Assembly (NCBI GenBank): GCA_022419385.1
Contig: JAJUBI010000004.1
Span: forward strand, 3,577,286 to 3,641,285
DNA from: Paraconiothyrium sp. Pb-2020
Taxonomy: Eukaryota > Ascomycota > Dothideomycetes > Pleosporales > Didymosphaeriaceae
DNA length: 64,000 bases
Reading direction: 5' to 3'
Shown: positions 56,744-64,000 of the stretch, piece by piece
Position numbering within the stretch: position 1 is the first letter of the stretch
Layout of the letters: each line of letters begins with the position of its first letter
Notes under the pieces: model-generated
Database searches by the model: none
What the model was told of the DNA's origin: nothing
What the model saw: only the letters and a program-made list of their open reading frames with translations
Program-made: the position numbers and the translations under genes

Positions 56744-57125
56744 GGCGAGATCTCAGGTTTGTTTGCGCGTGCTGCGAGATTGAACATGCGGACGCTTGGT
56801 GTTGTTTCCTTGCATTCCTCGCTTCCACGTGGGTGGTGTCGCTACCACGTGATACTCCCTTTCACCCATCTCGTAAGTTCGAGCGTTTGCAGTGACATCA
56901 CTGTCAAGGGGGATAAACTTCGGTCCGAACTTTCGCAGGCCCCGTTCTCTTTCTTCACCCCTCAGTCGCCCTCTTCCTCGCCAAGTAACCGCGCAGCCCC
57001 AACCCACCATTCGTCCGAGTGAAAGCCTTAATATAAATAGAAAGGGTAAACCCTCCCATATTATTTTCTTCTACCCCCACTCACAGTCTCTGGACTGCAT
57101 TGTTCCAACACAAATATTAATCCAC
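56744..57125. promoter_or_regulatory. Shared divergent promoter with two CACGTG boxes
   Basis: 382 bp between two start codons. CACGTG occurs at 56826-56831 and 56846-56851, spaced exactly 20 bp, i.e. about two helical turns. Such E-boxes bind bHLH factors in fungi. Pyrimidine-rich tracts precede the plus-strand start. Confidence 0.45.
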
Positions 57126-59555
57126 ATGGCTGAGCAAGCCGATGATGTCCCAGCCAGGGCACGACTGAACACGCCATTGTCTGAGTCTACAATTACCGCG
57201 CCACCTTCTCCGACATCCTTTGACGGAGCTACTGAAGCATTTCAGGATCGCAAAAGCCAGCAGAAACGATCGTCCGACGCAGCTGAGTATCCTGGGCTCG
57301 TCCGACGTAAGCATCCATATTACAACCGTAGATCGAATTTACAGACGTACATGGATAGCATGCCTTCTTCCAAGAACGCAACTGCTTCACCCGTGGCTGC
57401 CAGGCCAGGTAAGCCAGCGCCTGTTACCATTGACGCGCATCTAGCTAACGATCTTCCTGCAGTAAAGACATCCGCCACTAGGTCTTCTGCCGGAAGGGCG
57501 TCCGCGGCAAAGTCCTCCGCAGGGAAAACGCGCACCGCCGGCATCTCCGCTGAAGATCCTGCCGATGCGACCGTCCGCTCTTCAGGTTGCGAGAAGAAGG
57601 ACATCCCGCGTGTCGACCGCGCTGGCTATGCTCGACCAAATAACAAGAAGTTTCTCACGCGCGGTAAGTTCTTTTCACTGTAGAACATCTTAGTTGTAGT
57701 TGTGAGCTAAACAGGACTAGACCTTTCTGGCAAGCTTGCCTCAGGGGTAACCGGCCAGGAAACTCAGCTCGAAGAGATCCAAGCCTGGATCGCAGAGAAG
57801 AAGTACACGAAGTTCGAACTTCTGCCCGACGCGTCAGAGTACACGTTCGAAGACATGGATTCAAGCTTCGCGACTGAGCCCTATAATCTCAAAAACAAGG
57901 GTAGGAAACTTCTCGTGGGTAAGGATGGAGACACGGAGGTCTGGGCTATCCTGCCTGTTCACTCGAAGAAACTGTACCAGTGTCGAATTCTCCTCCGAGA
58001 CGGGACGAAGGGAACCTTTACTGCGATCAAAGACATGAAGCATCTCAACGACAGCATTGAAGAGCTTCATTACCCGTTCGAAGCACTCACGCATAGCGGG
58101 CGGGATGATTCTTGGGCGCAGCTTCTGGCTGTCGCCGGCTATGTGTTCTTGATCTGTGGCGAAGCGGACGTCGTCTTTACAGACTCTTCGAAGGGTCCCC
58201 ACAATTTGGGCACCGGACTTACATGTATCAAAGACACGTATGCTCCGAATGGTAAGGGCCCTTCTTCTAGCACCCAGTAAGACACTGACCCAATCGCTTA
58301 GACGACCATCCAACCGCTGCTACCGTCGATAGGAACATCCAACTTCATGGTGACACATCTGGCGATATGTCCGAAACCCAGTTAGAGACAATCAACAAGA
58401 TTTTCCGCCAGAAGAAAGTGTTCGATAGCATGCAGACTCTGGTTTCCGATCGTTCGATTTACGTCTTCAAAGATTACACACCCGGAACCCTCCAAGCCAA
58501 AGGTATCGCAAAGGCGCACGATAGGGCTCTTTTTCTAGGTGAAGACGGCCATGTGGAAACCTGGGCTGTTATATCGCGCGAACCGAACAAGGCAGGCTTG
58601 GGCTGGATCGTGAATTGCGACAAGGCGACGGGCGAGCAGTGGGTCGCGGATTTCTGGTCGAAGATCCCGACGCTCACGTTCCCATTTGAGGCCTTTCAAC
58701 AGAGGGGTAGAGAGCTCGACTGGCGCAAGTTGACGTACATGATCGCATACGTGTTTCTGTCATGTGGTGAGGCAGAGGTGGCTTTAAACAAGGGAAAGTC
58801 GTTCTGGAAGCATGGTCCTTCGATGCCAAAGGATGTGGCGAAGCACTATGGCTCGAGTGAGTTTGCCCTTCACCTCTTTTCATTCTTTGTTGACCTGTTT
58901 AGTTTCCCCTCCTAAAGCCTGGCCGCACGTGCGGAAGCCGGGTGATATCTCTGGTGCCGGTCTAGCACAGACATCGAACGATGGAGCCGCTTCCTCTACA
59001 ACTTCTCCCGCGGACGGTGCGCACAATGTACCCGATGTCGTTGCGTCCTCTGGCGGTAAGCACAAGCCCCGTAACGTCGCACCGAAAAATCGCACGAAGC
59101 CAGAAGGCAGCGCAGTTCGAAACCCCCTCCGAGAGATTCTAGGTCCGAACTTCAAGCTGCCTGTCGAGAAGCCACATCGTATTACCGAACCCTCCATCTC
59201 TACCCTTCAACTTGACCGTGCGTACACCGCCCCGAACGGCGAATATCGCTCCATCGACGATCTCCAGACGGCTCTCTTTCTACAGGAACACCGCAACAGT
59301 AACGGCAAGCGGCCTGCTTCCGACGATCAGGAGAATGGCCCTATAAAGTACAAGCGGCTTGAGGCTACACATGCAGAGGCAACAATGCTCCGTCTTCGCC
59401 AGGAGAACAAAGTCGAGGAAGTAAAGCGACTGCTACACGAAGAAGAGCGCAAGATGGTGCTTTTGCAGGAGACTGAGTTGAATCTCGCTGCCGAGATGGG
59501 CGACGTAACAGCGGCGATGACTGACCAGGACCTCGCTGAGCTTTGGCGTGCTTAG
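57126..59555 (+). CDS. Orphan protein with two copies of an unknown domain
   Basis: Four exons: 57126-57663, 57715-58251, 58302-58856 and 58903-59555, with introns of 51, 50 and 46 bp; 760 aa. Residues 1-180 are disordered and basic, with a Ser-Ala-Gly-Lys low-complexity block. Residues 242-334 and 432-520 are two diverged copies of one domain. Shared positions are LLVGKDGDTEVWAI / LFLGEDGHVETWAV, YPFEA / FPFEA, and YVFLICGEADV / YVFLSCGEAEV with GR..W just before. A Pro/Lys-rich region follows. A charged coiled coil (about 700-750) closes it, with MLRLRQENKVEEVKRLLHEE. No family is recognised. Joins are supported because each restores one frame and the whole is a multiple of three. Confidence 0.75.
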
Positions 59556-60691
59556 GGTTCTTGAACCATGGATGGGTGGGAGGGGATGAGCATTGGCGTT
59601 ACACAGTATAGATTGCACGGCTAGACTTGAGGTTCTCGCGACTGCGCACTATACCCGGCATAATATTTCTTGTTTGATGTTTGAATACACAAGGCGACCT
59701 GGAATGGCAAGCCGGTGCTGGCGGTCTTGGTAGTCCTCGAATGAGAAACCTGGCGGTTGAGATACGCCTGCAACAGTACCATGCTAGCAATGACAGGCGT
59801 GCAAAGCACGCATATTCTCGGAAACATCAGTGCCAGAGACATCAGCGTGTCGGTCTTCCCCACCGGACATGTCGTCTGTTCGCACGTGTCGTTTTTTCCG
59901 CCATGCAGTTCTTTCTGAGTAAGTGTCGTTTCTTCTCTTGTTTCATTGGTCTTTCATTCTCTCGTGCAACCGCTATCAACTCGTCCGTAGACTTGAACAA
60001 CGTTGTCAATTTTTCCCAACCCATTGAGCATCGTAAGGCCATGTCAGATCTTCTTTTCAGGTAACAAGTCCACCGGATAGCTCTCGTTAATGCGGATGCG
60101 TTAATGCGGATGAAGTATTTGTCTCCTTCTAGCAAGTGCTATAAGTACGCCACGTAGCTCGAAAACTGGATGCTCGCAAACAAGCAGCTCGAACGTAGAG
60201 TATGCTGCCTTCTTTGTTTCTGCGGTGCCGTTCCTGGGTTGCGTTGCCTGACAGGTCTCGGGTGCTTGCTCATCGAGCTCGAGTCTTCGGTACCACACTT
60301 TCTTACTTTGCGTGGTGCAGTTGGCTTCAATTTCTGAAGAAGGGCCCATTGTCGCTTCTCGTGCGTTTGCTCCGTGAGAGGAGGGAGAGGAAAGGGGCGT
60401 GGAATTTGAGCTAACGTCGTGAAACCGCAGAAATGCGATGTTGGGCGTGTAGTTAGTTATTCGAAATAAGAACATTTGTCTAAAGAACATATCAGTAAAA
60501 GTAAGATGGATTAAGGACGAAAAAAGGGATAAGAGACTGTCAGACCAATACGTGGGTGCACCACATAATTGCTTCTGATTTAGAGAAAAATGATGATTTG
60601 GATGAAACAAAAAAAAAAATCTTTTATTCAACCATTTTAAGGTCAAGCATAGCTAAATAACTATGTGATGGCCATCACCTGCTGGTTAATG
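59556..60691. other. Intergenic between convergent genes
   Basis: 3' flanks of the orphan gene and the pantothenate synthetase gene. Contains an 11-A run at 60609-60619 and an AT-rich stretch around it. Frames of 80-180 codons are not convincing. Confidence 0.5.
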
Positions 60692-61900
60692 TCATGATAT
60701 AGGATTTAGCACGATATTGTCAATCAGTCTCACCGGAATCTGCCCCCCGCCAACACCCAGGTCCTCGGAAGGACCGCCCTCCTCAACGGGTAGCATTTTG
60801 ACGGCGCCGCTAAGGATGGCGCCTCGCGCGGGGTCGACTTCGTCGAGCTCCTCCATGGTCTCCGGGTCCGCGAGGCTGAGGTAGTCGACCTCGAATCGCG
60901 CTCGTTCATGAGGTTCTAGAGCATCCTGTGCCATCTTCGTTTGATCCGCGTGATCGCTCGCTGGCCATAGGATGTCACCTCGCGTCCGCTTCCTAGCTTT
61001 GTACTGCGCCTCGGCCTTCCGCAGGGCTTGGTTGAGCACAATGCCTACTGTGCGCCGCCGCGTACCCAAGTACACGTTTCTGCTTGATAGCGCCAAGCCG
61101 TCCGGCTCGCGGGATGTGGGCACAATCTTTACATCTATGGGGATGTGGAAGTCCTTGACCAGGCGTCTGATGACCACAGTTTGCTGGATGTCTTTCTGCC
61201 CGAAGTACACGCGCTCGGGCTGGCAGATGTTAAAGAGCTTCATGCATACTGTCGCCACGCCGCGAAAGAACACCGGTCTACTTGCTCCCTCAAGCAATTG
61301 GCCTAGGGGGCGCATCTCAATGAAGCTTCCCACACCTGGTATGCTGCTGTCTGGCGGCAGCGTAGGATACATTGTCTTCGTCGTCGGCGCAAACAGAGCG
61401 GTTACGCGGCCCGCCCCTCTTACGCTTGCTAGTTCTCGGTCCAGAGTGTGCAGCATGCGCAAATCGGTCTCCCAAGTCTTAGGATACGAGGCAAGATCCT
61501 CGTGGAGGCCAAACTGTGTGGGGTTCACGTAGATGGTCACAAAGACGTCCGTGTTTTCGGCGGCGGCCTGGCGCACGAGGGAGAGGTGACCTTCGTGGAG
61601 GGCGCCCATGGTAGGAACGAGACCGACGGTACGTTTGTTCAGTAGAGCAGCTCTCCGGAAGTCTCGGAGAGGTTCTACATCGCGGAATATTGTGGTCTGC
61701 GGCGCGAAGTTCCTTGAGTCTCTAAGGGCAGGCGTGGTAGAGAGGAAGCGGCGCGCATTGTGGGCGACCAGACCTCTTTGAACACGGAGGGAGCTCGTGG
61801 TCGGGCGACTGAAAGTTGTAATAACTTGGTGATGTTAGGCAGAGGTCTCAATGCATTGGGGAATGGGTGCTGTACCTCGAAAATGCCGTGAGGAAGCCAT
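60692..61900 (-). CDS. pan6: Pantothenate synthetase with mitochondrial-type presequence
   Basis: Two exons, 61900-61876 and 61824-60692, with a 51-bp intron (GTACAG..CAAG, branch CCTAACATC) joining MASSRHFR to VITTFSRP; 385 aa. It joins pantoate and beta-alanine using ATP, the last step of pantothenate synthesis. The PanC fold is clear from PTMGALHEGHLSL (HxGH nucleotide motif, Met at residue 81), YVNPTQF, YFGQKDIQQTVVIRRLV and SREPDGLALSSRN. The first 80 residues are extra. They are rich in Arg, Ser and Thr and contain ARRFLSTTPALRD, as in mitochondrial targeting peptides. If the ATG at 61609 were used instead the enzyme would be cytosolic and lack the start of its first strand (VGLVPT), so the longer form is preferred. 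Confidence 0.92.
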
Positions 61901-62220
61901 GGCGGGGAGGAGCGGAGGAGATCAGGGTCTCTATTAGCTCCAAACCTGTTCTCAAGGCTGCGGTCGATGGAATGTCTGATGGAAAAGGCTTTCTGCAGCT
62001 GGGAAGCGGGAAAGAAGAGTCAGAGTCTCCATGATCAGCTCGTAGTAAAGATGCGGCAAACAAGTCTCAATTGTGCGCCGCAGATATGAACACGGCTGTC
62101 ACGTGCAGCGGCTTACCTCGGAAATCGGCCGTGCGCCCTGCATGTTGCTCCACCAAAAAGTTGGTGGCCGAGATTTGCGAAACTTCAGACCCCGCCGAGC
62201 CAGAACAACAGCAACGCAAC
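61901..62220. promoter_or_regulatory. Shared divergent promoter region, PAN6/DBP7
   Basis: 320 bp between start codons of the vitamin B5 enzyme and the ribosome-assembly helicase. No exon found; no clear motif. Confidence 0.5.
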
Positions 62221-64000
62221 ATGGCCGACGATGGCATGCTACTTAACTTTTCCATACCGGACAGTGGAATATTAAATAAGCCGCAGTTCAAGGGAGGAAA
62301 TTGGAAACAGCGACAGACCGCGAAGAAGGCAGCCGCGCACTGGCACACGAAAGCTACTGAGCGGTTGACGGGAGTAAGAGCACCAAAGGCCCCCTTACCA
62401 CTGTCAGTCAATGCAACGGATGTGAATCGCACGGCATTAGGCCCGCGCCCCGCACGACCTCACCGATCGCCTGAGTACGATAACGACCGGCCGGCGAAGA
62501 GACCTAAAGTTAGTGGAGGCGAGCATAAGAAGCCTGAGGACGATGGAGCTACGGCAGACTTCCGACCGCACTCAGATGCGAGTGTCATAAAGAATCCAGC
62601 AGCCAAGCAGGATGCGTCCAAGGGTGGCAAGCAGATCATCTCATCGCTTTTTTCGTTCAATCCTACCTCGACTACCCAAACGCAACCGACAAAGATGACC
62701 GAAGAAGATGCACCGATCGAACCATCAAATGCGCCCCTCACCAGCGAACTCGACACGTTCACCTCGCTCGGCATATCACCCACCCTTGCCGCACATCTGC
62801 TCAAGAAGATGGAATTGAAAGCACCTACCGCGATTCAGAAGGCAGCCGTCGCACAACTGATAAAAGATGATTCGGACGCTTTTATACAGGCCGAAACTGG
62901 TTCAGGAAAGACATTGGCCTATCTGCTGCCGATTGTGCAGAGACTGATGGAACTGTCGGCCAACATGAAGAAGCGGAAGGTAGACGAATCTGTATCTCGA
63001 GATTCCGGACTTTTTGCGATAATTCTGGCACCGACGCGCGAACTTAGCAAGCAGATCGCTAATGTTCTGGACAACCTACTCAGATGCGCGCATTGGCTGG
63101 TTGCGACGACTGTGATAGGTGGTGAGAAGAAGAAGTCGGAAAAAGCCCGGTTACGGAAGGGTATCAACGTTCTGGTCGCAACCCCTGGACGTCTCGCAGA
63201 CCATCTGGAACACACCAAAGCCCTGGATGTGAGCAATGTGAGATGGTTGGTGCTTGACGAAGGAGATAGACTCATGGAGCTTGGCTTTGAAGATGAAATC
63301 CAAAAGATCGTCAGCAATCTCAATCTCCGCATGAGGGCACATAAGGACGAGGCCGCGAGAATTCCGGGGTTGCCTACGAAGCGCACCACGGTTCTATGTT
63401 CAGCAACTATGAAGCTGGATGTGGAACGCCTGGGCGAGATTAGCTTGAAGGATGCTGTGCACATACGGGCTAATCCTGCCGACAGGACGGAGGACGATGC
63501 GGCCGATAAGGACCAAGCATTCCTTGCCCCGGCCCAGCTCAAGCAGTCCTTCGCTGTTGTAGCCCCCAAGCTGCGACTGGTCTCTCTTATCAGTTTCTTG
63601 AAGCGCGCCTTTGCCCGCAAGGGCTCCGTTATGAAGGCGATAGTCTTCATCTCCTGCGCTGACTCCGTCGATTTTCATTTTGATATACTTACGAGCAATC
63701 TTGAGGAAGAGACGGTGCCAAGGGAGGACACGAAAGAAGAGAAAGACGAGGAGGTTGAGGAAAAGAAATCCAAGAAGAAGCCAGTGGTGCAGGCCGATCC
63801 GACAAAGATAGCGGTGACGCACGCTGAATCGCCTTCCCTTTCGCCGCATACGCACAAAGTCACAACTTATCGTCTTCACGGCTCTCTGCCTCAGTCCCTC
63901 CGTACCTCGACTCTTGCGCATTTCACTAAGAATAACGAGCCGGCGGTACTATTGGCGACCGATGTTGCCTCTCGTGGCCTGGATCTGCCCAATGTTGATC
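62221..64000 (+). CDS. dbp7: DEAD-box RNA helicase Dbp7, 3' partial
   Basis: Open from the ATG at 62221 to the right edge without a stop or need for introns; 593 residues visible. Dbp7 is a nucleolar helicase for early 60S ribosome assembly. After a Lys/Pro-rich N-terminus (NWKQRQTAKKAAAHWHTKA is typical of Dbp7) come the Q motif FTSLGIS with PTAIQ, motif I AETGSGKT, Ia APTRELSKQ, GG, TPGRL, motif II as DEGD (VLDEGDRLMELGF, the Dbp7 variant of DEAD) and motif III SAT. An acidic/basic insert (EEKDEEVEEKKSKKK) follows VFISCADSVDFHF. YRLHGSLPQSLR and motif V (LLATDVASRGLDLPNVD) are the last parts before the window ends. Motif VI and the C-terminal tail lie outside. Confidence 0.95.
   Translation, partial: MADDGMLLNFSIPDSGILNKPQFKGGNWKQRQTAKKAAAHWHTKATERLTGVRAPKAPLPLSVNATDVNRTALGPRPARPHRSPEYDNDRPAKRPKVSGGEHKKPEDDGATADFRPHSDASVIKNPAAKQDASKGGKQIISSLFSFNPTSTTQTQPTKMTEEDAPIEPSNAPLTSELDTFTSLGISPTLAAHLLKKMELKAPTAIQKAAVAQLIKDDSDAFIQAETGSGKTLAYLLPIVQRLMELSANMKKRKVDESVSRDSGLFAIILAPTRELSKQIANVLDNLLRCAHWLVATTVIGGEKKKSEKARLRKGINVLVATPGRLADHLEHTKALDVSNVRWLVLDEGDRLMELGFEDEIQKIVSNLNLRMRAHKDEAARIPGLPTKRTTVLCSATMKLDVERLGEISLKDAVHIRANPADRTEDDAADKDQAFLAPAQLKQSFAVVAPKLRLVSLISFLKRAFARKGSVMKAIVFISCADSVDFHFDILTSNLEEETVPREDTKEEKDEEVEEKKSKKKPVVQADPTKIAVTHAESPSLSPHTHKVTTYRLHGSLPQSLRTSTLAHFTKNNEPAVLLATDVASRGLDLPNVD

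Noticed and set aside
60101..60646. 181-codon minus-strand frame
   Set aside because: Starts in a poly-Lys/Phe-rich shadow of an A-rich tract and has no domain.
1..64000. Secondary-metabolite cluster around the oxygenase, MFS and GFA-like genes
   Set aside because: No backbone synthase (PKS, NRPS, terpene cyclase) is present and the candidate genes are scattered over 50 kb among housekeeping genes.
1..64000. tRNA or rRNA genes
   Set aside because: No segment with convincing A-box/B-box plus cloverleaf was found by eye; a tRNAscan-SE run would settle it.

Overview
The window is chromosomal DNA of a filamentous ascomycete. Most genes carry introns of 45-75 bp with GT..AG ends and CTAAC/CTGAC-like branch sites. 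Genes lie on both strands, and the gene set is fungal: homocitrate synthase of the alpha-aminoadipate lysine route, DAD1 of the DASH complex, a NirA/NIT-4-type Zn2Cys6 factor, WSC and spherulin-4 domains, and a Ppg1 phosphatase. The general style suggests Pezizomycotina, probably Dothideomycetes; the class is an inference, not proved. I see no intact transposon, rRNA, tRNA, CRISPR array or phage-like segment. All exon joins were worked out by hand from reading frames and splice consensus.

Layout. 1-13 kb: a Ulp1-like protease cut by the left edge, a Bsc6-like MFS transporter, the PPG1 phosphatase, a small signal-anchored protein, a C2H2 zinc-finger protein, a 2EXR/F-box-like hypothetical protein and a GNAT acetyltransferase. 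14-20 kb: isopentenyl-diphosphate isomerase (sterol/isoprenoid route), homocitrate synthase (lysine), a GFA/CENP-V-like zinc protein and a secreted WSC-domain protein, all on the minus strand. 21-31 kb: an Asi-type multi-membrane RING ubiquitin ligase, an NTF2/SnoaL-like protein, an 878-residue protein with a HicA-like C-terminus, and two orphan proteins. 32-48 kb: a NirA-like regulator, a Rad5/Uls1-type SNF2 ATPase with a RING finger, a vacuolar Ca2+/H+ antiporter, a sphingoid-base-phosphate phosphatase and RHO4. 49-64 kb: DAD1, SEN34, an NCS1 nucleobase permease, a 2-oxoglutarate/Fe(II) oxygenase, a spherulin-4 membrane protein, an orphan with an internally duplicated domain, a mitochondrial-looking pantothenate synthetase and DBP7 (cut by the right edge).

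The genes are mostly housekeeping and do not form one biosynthetic cluster. Four head-to-head pairs share short intergenic regions (about 320-385 bp): LCB3-like/RHO4, DAD1/SEN34, spherulin-4/duplicated-domain protein and PAN6/DBP7. The least explained parts are the HicA-like protein, the duplicated-domain protein, the Ulp1-like protease and several compact palindromic motifs in intergenic DNA.
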